This document shows positions 10,820 to 23,937 of a stretch of DNA of 64,000 bases, piece by piece. Source of the DNA: Berberis thunbergii (taxonomy: Eukaryota > Streptophyta > Magnoliopsida > Ranunculales > Berberidaceae); contig QNQO01000685.1 of NCBI GenBank assembly GCA_003290165.1, positions 310,001 through 374,000 of the forward strand, written 5' to 3'. The notes below the pieces were generated by a model, which saw only the letters and a list, made by a program, of their open reading frames with translations, ran no database searches and had not been told where the DNA came from. A program made the position numbers and the translations under genes. Position 1 is the stretch's first letter. Every line of letters starts with the position of its first letter.

Positions 10820-13800
10820 TCACTTGCCTTTGTACACAATCTCTTCATCGTCGACATAGAATGCTGGATTACAGAGGCATCTAAAGAGTCTACCAATACC
10901 CTGCCATAAGATAACAAATAACACCCAAGTTAAGAACAATCAATTTCTTGCTTAGCAATTTTTATTAAAAAGTTGAATAATGTAGGATATGACATTTTTA
11001 TATTTATCAGATCAGTCATCAGACTAAAGATATATAATTTGAGTTGCAAAGTTTTTGTTTTCACTTTTCAGTTTACTAAGCAAATTATGAAAAATATATT
11101 GCAAGAGTAATCCCAAATACCTCGCATTAGACAGAACATGACATAGGTCATAGCTGATGACATGACGAGTCCTATAAGCAAGCAGCATGGAAAACAAGGG
11201 AAGTAGAAAGAGAATGCGGTGTGCTACTAGAACTATAGCAGGGAACTAATGCAATGGCACAATCATTAAGAAACTACATAAGTGCGCTATGACTTTAGGA
11301 CCGGGTCAAGTGGGATTAGTAATTCAGTGAAGACAATCAAGGTAAGTGTAATGCTAACGACAAACCTGCACACTCATACAAAAAACAAATCCTGCAGATG
11401 GATTCACTTAGTCGACCAAACGGGAAACTAATTAAGAAGACAGGATGAACAACAAAGCAAGATGTTGGTTGAATGGAAGATGACCAGAAGCATTGAGCAG
11501 ACCAATACTGAAGAGTTGAGAGGTCACAATATTCAAAATAGAATTCATGAATGACATGTTCCCACAATTATGGCACCAAGTATATTGTGGAAAAATGAAC
11601 CTCATGAAGAATAAGTTGAATGTCCCTTCATGAAAAAAGTGGTACTAGAGCCAGATATACTTCAGCAATTTGTGAGAGATTGCAATTTGTGAATCGTATT
11701 AGATATAATCCTAGTTTATTAGCAGAAATCTAACAAAGCAACTATAAAAACGCGGTAAAATCATTAGCATAAAGACTAAAAGGCATATGCATCAAATGAG
11801 TGACAGGGCAGTTCTTTTAAGAAATTTCACATGCCTGCGTGACTAGAGGAGCTCGATATGATATTCCTCTAGGTGAATCCTCATCTGAACTGCTGTCAGA
11901 GCTGCTATCATCATCATATGCATCAGAGACGCTTCTCCTCTTTGATGTTCCACCACTTTGAGTGTGCTTTTCAAGCTAATAAAAGTTCCGAAAAACCATA
12001 GGAATATTATTACCAATGAATTAACAAGAGTGCATCCATTAATAATTTATGAACAAAACTAACACATTTTTTATCCTTTGTATTGTGTAAAGCCTGCTTT
12101 CCGGTCATTTGAATGTACAGAGGTAATAGCACAGTGGCCATGTTCTAGATATCTTGGATCTCAATAAGCAGTTTGCTTGATGTCCTTTTCAGCATGGCTT
12201 AGAGATGGACTAAAGCCATAGGCATGATCTAGATTTGCTTCATATGATTGAAAACGGAGTGTGCAGTTTTTTTTATGTCAAGCGTAAGCATAGATATCTT
12301 CCTCAGCTTTAAGGTTAATGCATCTTGTCTATCATAGAGATATGTATTCAGGCTGAATTGTGCTTAGTTCAGCCCTATCCCCAGCCATTAACACTCCTAG
12401 TAGAAATACTAATACTGTTGTTTCTAATATCCATCTCAATATTTCTGGTATATGGGGATAAATGAAAATATTGTGTTGATTGCGGCTGAATCTTCATGGA
12501 AAGAAAAACAAAAATTATTACTATCCAACCCCCCCAAGAAGGAAATTTTGGTATTTGGATATATTTTAATTGGTTATTTATTAAGAAGTATTATCACATT
12601 GATTGTGTCAACCATTGCACCTGAAATATTTTGCCAAGAATTTTCAAAGCTGATGCGCGGGCTTTAAGCTCCTCCTTCTTAACATTGTTTTCATGTAACA
12701 CCTGCCAAAATTTTAGAAAAAAAAGTGTTACCATTATACTGCAAGGATGAAGGAAAAGTATAAGTTTTCATAAAATGAAAATATGCCAGAGACAAAGCAA
12801 TGAAATAGATTGCACATAAGTGCAAATTCTTCTCATGGACTTGGTAATGCTATTAAAAGTAAATGGCTTTCGGGAACTCACCATTTGGCATACATGCAAA
12901 AGGGTAACTTCAATGTCTACAACATTCATTTTCCACAATGAGTTCATCAGAGTGCCCTTGTTTGAAATTATATGTGATTCAACATCATTCTCTGGGCCAG
13001 TACCATCCATTTTGAATTGTCGTCGGATATCTTCTTGCATTTGCAGTAGCTGAAATGCCCCTGGATCAAATTTCTCTAGCATCAATTATACTACCATAAT
13101 ATTGAAAGTTCTAACAAATGAATGGTGTTGACGAACTGGATAATTATACCTTTTGCTGCTGTAATTTGTGACTTCCAGAAATGTCCTTTATTCCGAACCC
13201 ATTCTGCTACAAAAGGCACTCCTAAATATATAGCTTTCTTCCCCAGTTCTTGTGCCGCCTGTCTTACATATATGTAGCCGATAGTGCCTAGAATATCAAC
13301 TCCGAAAGCTGTATGTACACAGATAAAACCCTTGAACATATTTTTTACAACCTTAATCTAATTTGATGATCAAAATGAGTCAATTACAAAAATACCAGGT
13401 TCATTAGGAACCCATTCAAAAAATGTTTGATTGTGAACTGCAAGCCAACTAACTGTGACTTCACTTGTAATTTTTTAGACCAAAGTGGTTTAAATCGAGA
13501 GATTTTAATGACACCAGAAAACCCTTTTCAACTATGTGGCTAATCAAACACTGGAAAAGCTATTTTCTGTGGAAGGTGATTTCCATCTAAACTTTATATG
13601 CGGCCAAACAGGCCTTGTTGTTTTATCTAGAGTACAGTGTCATTGTAACGTACACATTTGCAAATTTTCCATGTTATTGCTTTACAGAATAAGCATTATA
13701 TATACATCAAGATAGCACAACCTTTAATCTTGTACTATTAATTCATAAAGTTGGAAAAAACTAACAGCCAGTGAACAACTTAACCAACCTGCATCAGATA

Positions 13801-16800
13801 GACGTTTTGCTTCAGATTCAGCCTGTCGGATGAATCCTTGTTTGTCACCACGAACATATTGATTAAGAAAATCTCTTAGCAACCTTGCAAGTTTTTCTTC
13901 TCTTTCTTTTTGAATAGCCTACAATAAAAAAGTTGCACAGTAAGACGAAAAGAAACTCCGGGTTAAACTACATCTCAAACAGGATACCAGTAACAAATCG
14001 GCTTAACCGTTTATATTGTTTATGGGGAGAAGTACATCATAGTAAAACCTCTCTATAGTGATACTCTATATAGGAATAACCTCCATGTAGTCATAAAAAT
14101 TGTCGTCCCAATATGTGCCATTATAAATAGGGATAAACTTCACATTGGTTCAGTCTTAAGAAATTTACCTCCACATAGTAATAATTGTAATACAGACGAT
14201 GTCATAATAAAAATTTAAGATGAAATAAAACCTGTATCTAAAGTTGTCTAGGACAATGATTTATTACTTATAACTGACACATATCTTTGACCTTGCAGGT
14301 ACGTAATAACTCGTCAACGTGAACACCTTGTTGTTGAAGTTAAAATGTTTCTTGTTTCTCAACGATGTCTATAGTTCTTGGCAAATTTTAGTAATGTCAT
14401 ATTGTCATCCTCAAGTATATCCTTTGCCTAATTTCAATCAAGTATTTCTTTTTTACTTAAAACATATACATCTTGTTGCTCAACCATTGGATTAGTGTAG
14501 CAAAGTTGTTGAATTTGATCTACTTCACGATTTGTCGAATTGGATTAGTGTATTGAATTGATTTACTTCATTTGTAACTTGCAATTCATTGACATTCGAG
14601 ATCCTAATTTTGCAGTGTTTAAAATAATTTTTGTAACTACACCTCCATTAAGTTTTAACCTCCTTATAGTAATAAAATTAGTTGGGTTCCAACATTATTA
14701 CTATAACGTGTCCGATGTAAACTTTCCCCTATTTCTCTCATGTTTGAGGTCCGGGCCCTATATCTGGGGCGTATTAGTACTCTATAACTCTCTTTATGGC
14801 CACAAGACCATGAAAAAATGCAGCTTTTAGGGGATGTTTTGAGATTTGCTGTGGGAGATGCTCTAAGTGATCCCTCACCTCAACATTTATCATTAGTCAC
14901 TTTTTGCTCCCTCCCATGATTCATCTTATGCTTCTTCGTAGAGGTGCTTGCATTGGTGCAGCGGAAAAGATGACCAGAAAGTTAGCATTATTAGTCGACA
15001 CATTAACATTGTTTACAGTTTTGAACAAAGTAATGAATATGTTCATGTAAACTAATAATTAAAAGTTGTAATGAAGTCCATATCCATATGAACATAAACA
15101 TGCTGGTTTGATCAATGTTGGTGATGAAATGGAATTCCATAATCCAGTTTGTTATTGTTCACTAGGAAGGAAGCGGGGATCAGATTTTGTCAAGTGAGGG
15201 TGGTGTGGGTTCTCAGTTGAAACCAGAGAGATCACTTTATAACTTGATTGGCATATAATCCTTTTTGAACATAACCAAGTCACTTTTCTTGTTTTTGGCC
15301 TAGTAAGGATTTGATTTCATAGGAGAACAAAAAATGGGGGAAGTTTTATCATTGTCGTTCTTCTTCACTGACGCTAAAATGCTATATAATGTCTGTCTCT
15401 TAAATGTTAGATCTAAGGCAGGTGGGAAGGAAGCTATTGCCAGCTTGGTAGCTTTCTGCAGAGGCCAAGATGTCGAGAATTTCATTCAGTCAATGGAAGA
15501 AAACCAATGAGAGTTGGGGCCTACAGCAAGCCTCGGTAACATTCCCTTGCCAAATTCAGATTGCTTAGGAAGGGGAGGGGTGTACAAGGGGAGATAGCTC
15601 GGTCTCAGAGGACGAGGTTGGTTGGAACGCCTAAGCCTTACTAACGAGGGTTAGAATAGAAGGCATATGATACTTATTATGCTTGTTCTGGGGTTGAGGG
15701 CTTAATGAGCCTCGTCGTGTAAGGGTAGGGGAGTAGCAGTCAATTCATGTCCTCGTATTTTTGTTTCCTGTTACTCTGTTTCTTGCTATGGATCACGGTA
15801 TTTTCTTTCACATCGCAATAATAATCCTTACTAATTTACTTTTTTTTTTTTGCAATGTGAAAGAAAAGGAAAAGGACATGGTTAATTTTCAAGATCATAT
15901 TTATGGTTAGAAACAAATCTCTACAATTGTAATGTTGCAGTTTAGACTAGTGCAAAGTTTTGGTGAGTGACATGTCATTTGAAACTAAATTAGTGTATAT
16001 TTAAACTAAAATTAATGCACCACTTAACTACTTTTAACTTCTTGATAAACACTGCTGCAACAAAGTTGCAAAACAATAAAAATTAAAAAACCCTACTTGC
16101 CAAACAACAATTTTCATTTTACCAAACAAGAGTATACTTGCCTTCATCTTATCATGCATTATTCCAGGATTGTCATTTTCACCAGCTAATTCAGATGAAG
16201 CCATTGATGCCACAGCAAGATGTCCAATGTAATCTTCAAATAGTTCACTTCCAAAAAGAAGTGCAAAGACAGCAGTAGGATCCAACATGGTCTCCCTAAA
16301 GAGATAGAAAAGAGCTATTTTATTACACAAAATAAGATGTTTATGAGACAAAATACGACAGGCTGTATGAAGAAATTCGTCAAATTGTACCAAGAACTTC
16401 TAAGGGATGTTGTAGTATCTGTATTACATGAATAACAAAGAACAGAGCATCTTGCTTTCTGCATTCATTTTCCAAGTGAAGAAGACAAGGACACTGCATG
16501 AAATTGAGTGACTCCTAAGGGAGGCAATCAAGATGTGATACAATTGAAAGGTCCGGAACCTAAGAACGATAATGTTGAACCAAAATGTTCATGATCTTTT
16601 AGGGCTACATTACTTTTTATTGTGATTTAGACAGCAGTCGGTTAACATGATGCCACAAACAACTTACTGTTCCATGCTCAATTATATCTTTCTCAATACT
16701 AATATCAGACGATAAATTACTAAGCGTTCAAGCAATATAAAAGGTGGACATATAATGAAGCAGGTCTGACAATTTAGTATATCCAATTTCATCAGATCCA

Positions 16801-17650
16801 TAATTCAGAGAGAGTCCTCACTATTCACTTGTGAAGGTACAACTAGTTCCTCAGGTCAATTGGTAATTACATTAGGAACTCTTGGTAACAATCAACTTTG
16901 AAGGCAGAAATACCATTAATTGCTAACAAAATTGACACCCATAACAATGCATACCTAGAAATGCTATATTTCCCATTTCGATCGTAAGCCTCTCTTTGTA
17001 TTGGATCACTCAACACCTGATAAGCTTCTCCTAATACCTGTCATGTTGTTAAATTTCTCTCAATCAAATTTATCAACGAAAATTATATATGTTTCATAAG
17101 GGGAATTCATAAGCATTTCTTTTTTGCCTTAAATCTTTCAGCAGCCTGGGGATCATCTGGATTCTTATCAGGATGCACCTGCCTTGCCTGAAAAAAATGC
17201 AGCAAACATCTTCAATTAAAATCATCCTAAATCTATAGTCCCCGTTGAATACCTAAGATGCATCATCACACAGACATAGCCACTGATTTGATTCCAGATT
17301 CCATTTCTTCTACAATTTGAAATTGAATAGCTCAAATAATAAAAAGATACTGAAATTTTCAAAAAAATCAATCCAAATTCAAAATGCTTAATCTCATAAA
17401 CACAAGAAAGTTAAATAACTCGTCACTATAAGCTGAACTCAACAAGTATAAAAGAAGTTGATTTGTACTATTTGTCAGTTTAGCCTAAAAATGTACACTA
17501 ATCAATCTAAACTCATCAAATAAAGCAATCAAATGACAAGAATGAGTTACGATTTGATCAGACCTTAAGATAGTAAGCTTTACGGATGTCATCACCTGAA
17601 GCTGATGGAATGACTCCAAGAACATCATAGAACTCTGTCTCCTTCACCAT
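10820..17650 (-). CDS. J-domain chaperone with DnaJ-X domain (dnaJ 10 / At1g77020 type)
   Basis: Coding exons, complement(join(10820..10900, 11835..11975, 12621..12701, 12882..13060, 13150..13308, 13789..13918, 16142..16295, 16955..17037, 17128..17187, 17564..17650)), give 384 aa in one uninterrupted frame. The first ATG (17650) gives [13 protein letters not shown], as in the family. The J domain is residues 1-72 with the HPD triad at 34-36. Next come the [20 protein letters not shown] block and the DnaJ-X region with [20 protein letters not shown]. An acidic/Ser linker ([14 protein letters not shown]) follows, and the C-terminus [14 protein letters not shown]...VYKGK is characteristic of the At1g77020 subgroup. 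J proteins deliver clients to Hsp70 and stimulate its ATPase; localisation cannot be read from the sequence. Introns 2, 4 and 9 begin with GC rather than GT. Intron 4 is 2.2 kb. All exon phases close exactly. Confidence 0.93.
13919..16141 (-). other. DnaJ intron 4 (2223 bp, GC-AG) with foreign-looking content
   Basis: The donor is AAG/GCAAGT and the acceptor TTGTAG/GC. The intron holds repeat-like blocks (for example 14040-14130 and 14640-14740, which share CCTC-TATAGTRATA words) and a plus-strand open segment at 15411-15506 that reads like real protein ([20 protein letters not shown]). No complete gene or bounded transposon could be shown. Confidence 0.6.
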
Positions 17651-20600
17651 TCTTCTTCTTCTTGGATGATGATCGAATCTCCTCTTCTTGATGATTTGTG
17701 AGAACTAGCTCTGACTATGAGAGATAAAAAAAAGAAAAAGAAAAAGGAGGCCATTTAGAACACTCACTGGGGGTCGGGTCCTCCATGCTTGCCTTTCCAG
17801 TTCTTCACATTCAATAAACAAATATCATGCATAACCTCTTTTAGCGGGAAAACAGTATTATAACATACTTGTGTTGGTGCTGACACTAATGAAGAAAGAA
17901 GAACACCAACATTTCGAATCAACCTTTCTTAGCTGGGGCAACCTGGCCAACACCGCCGCTGATCAAATACTCATCGTTAGATCTTCATATAATACTACCT
18001 AGAGAATAGACCCTTCATTTAAACAGCTTAGGCAAGTGTTTGTATCAGAAATTCACATACATTGCTGCATGATGTATTTGAACTGAGAATTTTTTTTGGG
18101 TCCTAATTTTGACTACTCATTGTACCATACATTTCTTAAAAGTGAGCTTTTTTTGGGTTCAGCAAACTTAGCTTCACAGAAAGAAAGGAATGGTCCCCAA
18201 GCATGGGGGTTCAGTTCTGGCTACCTGACTAATTCACTGCAATTATTAAAGGGCTAGCAGCTTGTGTGTGCATCCAACCTGTTCGTTTTATATTGATGCG
18301 TTTCCTTGGTGAACTTCTGACCCCTTTGAATCAAAGTTCTGATACTATGTTGAATTGTCGTCTACTCTAATACCTCCAGCTGATAGAAAGAACATATATC
18401 AAGGATCTGAGGACATGGAAGGGAGTGTAGGAGTTCTAGTCTTAGTAGGTAGAATTATTATCCAAGATTTAACTATAGTGAAAAATGTATAAATCTGAGT
18501 CATTTAGTTAGACTATATATGTATATCCTTAGAAACAAGCTCTACTAAGGATATGGAAACTCAATCATGTAAATCATCATTATACATTAACAATTGCATG
18601 AGTGCATTGCTCAAGCTAGCAGAGAAAGGAATTAGAAATAAGAAGATGAGGATGAAGGACATGCAACGAAAACATCTAGAATGAGAAGAAGAAGCGACCA
18701 TTACAATTTACAAACTTGCTGATAAACCAACATGGTGCAGTAGTAATTTTTAATTGCGACCTGAGTAGTTTACTAGGCAAGGAATCGGCAATTGCTCGCG
18801 GATTACTCGGTTGCAGCTCCTTACTTGATTTGCATTACTCCCCGAGTGATCAAAAGCTTCGATCAAGTAATCGGGTTCAACTCGAACTTTTCCTCTTTTT
18901 TCACCTTTTTTTACCTTAGGTTGTTTTTTTACAGTAAGTTAGTTACATTTGACCATTTGAGATGCTTCTAATACTTTTTAACTAGCATAGTTTTATTTGA
19001 CAGTGATTATGTTTATTTATATCATAATAGGCATTTAAATATTGAATTTCGTAATATTTCTTGAGCTGATTAAGTGTTTTTTTTACCTGATTATCCTTTG
19101 TTCCCGAAAATCCAATGGAACTAAAAAAGCAAACAAAATGTACAAAGGCTGAGTTTGTTTATTGTCTAAGCGTGTATTGGTGAATTATCTCTCTTGTGAG
19201 AGTTTGTTTCAGTTGTTTTTTTAGTAAACCTTATAAGGTCAATTATGTAGCATTCGGGCATAGTTTAATAAATAAATAAAAAGAGTCAACAACCCAATTT
19301 AATTAAAAAAAAAAGTGTAGATATATAATAATTCTCACTGAAATTAATCATCCGTGTTTGCCTGATTACTCCCTGAGTATTTGGTAAACTCACTACTCGA
19401 CAGAGTCTTTACCGAGTAGCGTGTAAACTATCCAAACTGTGACAGACTGTTCAAGGGCAAAAACATCACTCGTACCAATTGGATCTCATCCTTGCAAACT
19501 TTGCTCGTCACCAAGTTCTTGCATTTGGAGAATATAAAAGAGCTATTGGACAGAAAAAGTTGGTCTAATGGGAATAAATAAAAAATTAAAAAATTCTTCA
19601 GGACAAATTTAAATCAAAAAGTTAAATTTACAAGTTGTAAGAAGATCAATAGACTGAGACATATATATGAAAATTTTGTTTGGACTGGGCCTTCATTCTA
19701 GAGATTTTTGTAAATGTGAATGACATTTTTAAAACAAAATCTAGGTGAAAAAAAAAAAAAAATTAGTATGTGAGGCAAATCTTGTGTGAAGTTAGATCAA
19801 ACACTAAGCTTTTTAATAACATTTATGAAGTTAGATCTCATTTAGAGAGTTAATCCTTTTACAATTAACATAAACAAACTCTAAAGGGGAAATGATCAAA
19901 TGAACAACTCATAAAAATTAAAGGGTAATCATAATATGATCGCTTATACGCATTTTGGGTTGGGCATCCTAAGCCGGAGGCCTTTGCACTCATGGACTAC
20001 CAAATTCAATTAGACCATGGGCCAAAACGCTTCGATTGCATATTTGCAGGGTTGTTGGCTTTGAGCTAGTTCTTGCAAGTTTTCCAAGGGACTCCCAAGA
20101 GTTTTTTTTTTTTTTTGGCAATCTTCAGCAATTTCAGCCTTGCCATAGAGTCCTTGTTTGGTAGAGGTCCTACAAGAATGGTAAACCCTAGCAAACAGCT
20201 TTTCTAGGAAGCATTTCTTTGAATTATGTATAAAGGCTATTCCCTTTTAAAAAAAAGCAAAATGATTAAAACACAAGTTTCTTTCCTTTTCATAATTACC
20301 CATTATCTTTTGTGCATGATAAAGACATAAACAAATTACAAAAAAGCTAATAGATGCAAAACAGCAAAAGCAACCTTTGGCTTTATATTTCAACCCCTCA
20401 TGCCCTAATACATGGATTATTATTTACCTAGTCAAAAACATGTTAGAAGTGTTTAAGCAGCAAAGATTGGGGGTGAAATGGGGCCATATCACATCAAGAT
20501 AGGTTTTTTATTTGAAAGAATCTACAAGTGGGAACTGACCAAATAAAGAAATATAAGTTGAAATGATTTGAATTTGATTATTTAATTGTTTTATTAAATA

Positions 20601-22837
20601 AATTTATATCAAATTTGTTACTTCACATTCAAAATTTCAAAATCCGATGAGTTTCTTTTCCTCTTTTTGACCTTTTTCCCTCAATAATTTCATAGCACGA
20701 TAAAAAAAATGATTGAAAAAACCTGATTTCCTAATATGTTCGTTCATGTTATAATGTACCATAGAAATCTCATGATAAATGATTTTTGTTATGTTTTTCT
20801 TAAATGAAATAACATAAAACACTAAAATATTTTGAAGTTTCTCACGTGGGGGTGGGGTGGGGTGTTAACAAATTTATTAGGTCAAAAGATGACAACTTTC
20901 CAAAACTCGAAAGCTTTGGTCTGATTTCTTGTTGAATGACTGAATGTTGATTCAAACTACTATTAAAGAAAAATCACATTTTCCGTAAGATTTATATGAG
21001 AAAGTGACTAATTTTTTTGCTAATTGGACCATGACTGTGTCGAGTTGAACATTGAACATTCAAAGAAAGTTACTGATTGCAATCCATCACTAAATCTACA
21101 AATACTTGAAGTTAACTATAGCTTTCCGAAACGATCTAGTAGAAAAATCCATCTGAAATTCAATCAAGTTGAATTGACTAGATATAAATGACAAAATCAA
21201 GTTTAAGTTTACTGAAGTTCAATTTTCACAAGGGACTGAAATAAGTTTCGTTGCGTATATTGGTATGGCATGAGCACGACTAATGCGTAGAAAATCAAAC
21301 CATTGGTCCGGCTGTGGATGTAACATTTCCATAGGGTAAGAAGTCTAAACACTACACTAAATCGGCATTTTTATAACAATCCAAAAATAGTAATATTTTT
21401 GAGCTATAACAATTCACAAAGTAATTTTACACATTTTCACAAACAAAGTGATTTACAAGTGATGTTTTTCATAGTGATCGAATTTATTAAATTGTTACAA
21501 ATATATCAATTTGATGTAATGAAAATTTGGAGAATTATTAAAAAAAAGCATTTTGCAGTACCAAGGTTGAATCTAATATGATGGTAAAGAATTAGATTCA
21601 GATTAGTTTAAAAGCTTGATCATCATATTTGGATTGAACAATGGAGTTGTTGTTTAAACTATTGAACTGATCACATGGTTTGATGTTGAAAGTTGAACCA
21701 TCAAAGAAGCAAAAAAAAAAAAGTTTGGGCAATGTACAACTGGAAAAGCTATCAATCAATTAAGTTTATTTGTTATTTTCTTGTTCTTCATATTTTAGTC
21801 ATTTCAAGAGCTGAGAGATGCTCCATATTTAGGGTTGTCTTGTTGCTAAGGGTGGGTACCTTTCCCTAATCAATGAAAACGATTGGCAGTCAAAGAGGGA
21901 ATACAATACGTTTTATAAAAAGTCTGTTTTTTTCTAATGAATTAATCAATGATGATGTATCGTGACTGCAATAAATAGTGTATTGTGATTGCAGTCCGCT
22001 TATTTTGATTGAGCACCCATTGTCCACGAGCTATAGTGCTAGATCGATATAATTATATTTTGCTTTTTCTAACAACTTAAGTTTTTAAAGTAAATGACAA
22101 TCCACTCTCTAATTAAAAGTAGACGGCGTATGTGTGTATAGAGACATCAATTATTTTTCATGCACCAAAGCCAGGTTATAAACTTTGCAAGCAACATTCT
22201 AGTCACATAACACACAACGGAGGAAACAAAAGTGCCCAAATAAGTTTTTTTTTTTTTGTTTCTTTGACTAATAATATTTTGTAAGAATGAGAATAACTTT
22301 CCCTAAACCATTTGAATGCCTTTTGAAGACACTCAACAAACCCTAAACTTATCATACCATACATTATTACGTATCAGTCTTATCAACTAAGCTAGTATTC
22401 ATCGACTATAAATTAAGTCTTGTTATCTTAAAAAAAATGAAAGGGGCGCAATATACATGGTTGGAAGTTGGAAGTGAACAGTCAGTTTAGTAGGGAGTTT
22501 GCATTTTGGACCAGGGTTTCAGAGGATCTCATTTTGCCAACTATTAACAACTTGATGGTCAGAGAATAGATGCTCAAAATAGTTATTGTGTACAGGTTGA
22601 TCTAACTCCTATGTTGGATCAAGTTGCATAGGTTACAGTTCTCGTGAAGCTCGTGACTTTCATTTACTAGGAGCTAAGGTCAGCTTCACCTTGCTCATTT
22701 ACAGGCCTACTACCCTAGTACTGTTTCATTTTCCACACACATGCATGAAATTGCACATGGAGTGGAATACTGTTCAATGCCTATAGACCCTACATAATGT
22801 CATGCATTATACGCCCATATGCTTGACAAAGAACAAG
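17651..22837. other. Intergenic region between DnaJ and U-box genes, DnaJ promoter side at left
   Basis: About 5.2 kb. The first few hundred bases upstream of 17650 should hold the 5' UTR and promoter of the minus-strand DnaJ gene; the leader is CT-rich when read 5' to 3'. Repeats of ACTCGG/CCGAGT-type words at 18760-18860 and 19355-19425 suggest the arms of an old TIR element. No gene, RNA gene or bounded transposon could be supported. Short open frames here begin at non-ATG codons or lack any family signature. Confidence 0.5.
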
Positions 22838-22965
22838 TCTAGGGAGTCAGGCTAGGCGCGCCAAGTCAGGCTCTCTACCCTTCATCATCCTGGAGATGGG
22901 GGATTATAAGCATCTCTAGGATGACGGAGGGTAGAGAGCTTGACCTGGCTCTCTAAAATTTGGGC
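22838..22965. repeat. Foldback (hairpin) element, copy 1
   Basis: Arms 22864-22898 and 22911-22945 are inverted repeats of 35 nt with five differences, several of which remain G-U pairs in RNA, around a 12-nt loop. The core words CATCATCCT-GAGATG and CATCTCTAGGATGA are shared with the hairpin at 58366-58510, so this is a dispersed family rather than a local palindrome. Outer segments (GGAGTCAGGCTAGG at left, GACCTGGCTCTCT at right) also pair partly. It has no coding content. Confidence 0.75.
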
Positions 22966-23237
22966 TTGACAAAAGGTCAATTTTAGTTTATCCATTTAAC
23001 TTCTATTTTTCTTCACTAAAAAAGATTAAGTTTATTTGACAAGAATCATCAACGTTGAATTTAGAACATTTTAGCAAGCTAGTGTTTATCTAGTGTTCGT
23101 TTTTCTTCGGTCTAATTCTAATAGAAGTTAGAAATTTTGAAAATTTTCTTACGAAGAGAGCAAACGTCTCTTTGTTCGATTTAGTGGTCCACTTCTTATT
23201 CATAGTCTAATGTTAAGTCTTGAAGAAAACAAATAAA
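22966..23237. other. AT-rich upstream region of the U-box gene
   Basis: Nothing recognisable apart from AT-rich sequence between the hairpin element and the tandem duplication; it may belong to the distal promoter of the U-box gene. Confidence 0.4.
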
Positions 23238-23344
23238 TAAAAACCTTGAGAGGAAAATAAGTTGATATTTTATGAGTTAAAAGAACTATTTAAAAACCTT
23301 GAGAGGAAAATAAGTTGATATTTTATGAGTTAAAAGAACTATTT
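23238..23344. repeat. Exact tandem duplication, 53-bp unit x2
   Basis: Bases 23238-23291 recur without a mismatch at 23291-23344 (offset 53). Each unit contains CCTTGAGAGGAAAATAAG and TTTTATGAGTTAAAAG. The exact identity implies a recent event. It lies about 0.6 kb upstream of the U-box start codon, so it is in the presumed promoter. Confidence 0.9.
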
Positions 23345-23925
23345 CATTGATTTGATATTCCTAGATTAACAGGACAAAGTGTTATTTTGAAAACCCTATC
23401 TCAATATTCTAAACAAAGAAAATTTGGTAACAAAGAAGTAGACCACACCAAGCCAATCTATCTTCCTCTAATTCCTCTGTTTTAAGTCTCTACTACTTGT
23501 CTTCATTTCTTTATCTTACGTGTTCTCTCCCACTTACATTATTTTGTTCAGTTTGTCAAAAGCATTATAATTTTGTTGAAATAATGTATGGGGGGTCTAC
23601 TTTTGACTGTCTATTGGCTACACAAAAAGGAGAAAAATCTATTTGTTTTCATTTCTTTAATTATTATTTTTTTCTTATTAGTATTTGTTCTGTAATCATA
23701 CCACCACCCCTTTTGAACTCTCCCACAATGAAGATAGATAAGGACCATCTTACCTGGCTCTTGTGTTTCCATCTTAGTTTTTCAATATAATTTCTTCAAA
23801 CACTTTCCCTCACTCCCTCTCTTCCTCTTTGGTTTAAGTTCACTCAAAATCTTTCATCCATTGAGTTTTTCTCAATTTATTTTGGATACCCAGTGAACAT
23901 TATCATATAGTTTGTGAACCCTTTT

Positions 23926-23937
23926 ATGTGTTGGTAA
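23926..23937 (+). promoter_or_regulatory. Three-codon uORF (Met-Cys-Trp-stop) overlapping the U-box start
   Basis: ATG TGT TGG TAA lies immediately before the main ORF. Its TAA shares the final A with the main ATG (TAATG, 23935-23939). The uORF ATG has T at -3 (weak context), while the main ATG has G at -3. This layout fits leaky scanning or termination-reinitiation. It applies only if the transcript starts upstream of 23926, which the CT-rich leader (23806-23832) suggests but does not prove. Confidence 0.6.

Noticed and set aside
11817..11834. An early end of the DnaJ protein after exon 9 (ACEIS-stop)
   Set aside because: A conserved final exon ([14 protein letters not shown]...) exists at 10820-10900 with a proper acceptor and phase, and exon 9 ends at a GC donor; the short form would be intron retention.
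16034..16393. 119-codon minus-strand frame
   Set aside because: It is DnaJ exon 4 (16142-16295) read through into both flanking introns; not a separate gene.
18716..18919. 67-codon plus-strand frame
   Set aside because: No family resemblance; its sequence shares ACTCGG-type words with 19355-19425, suggesting an old repeat.
23928..23936. Three extra N-terminal codons on the U-box protein
   Set aside because: The upstream extension begins with GTG, not a start codon in a plant nuclear gene; the first ATG is 23937.
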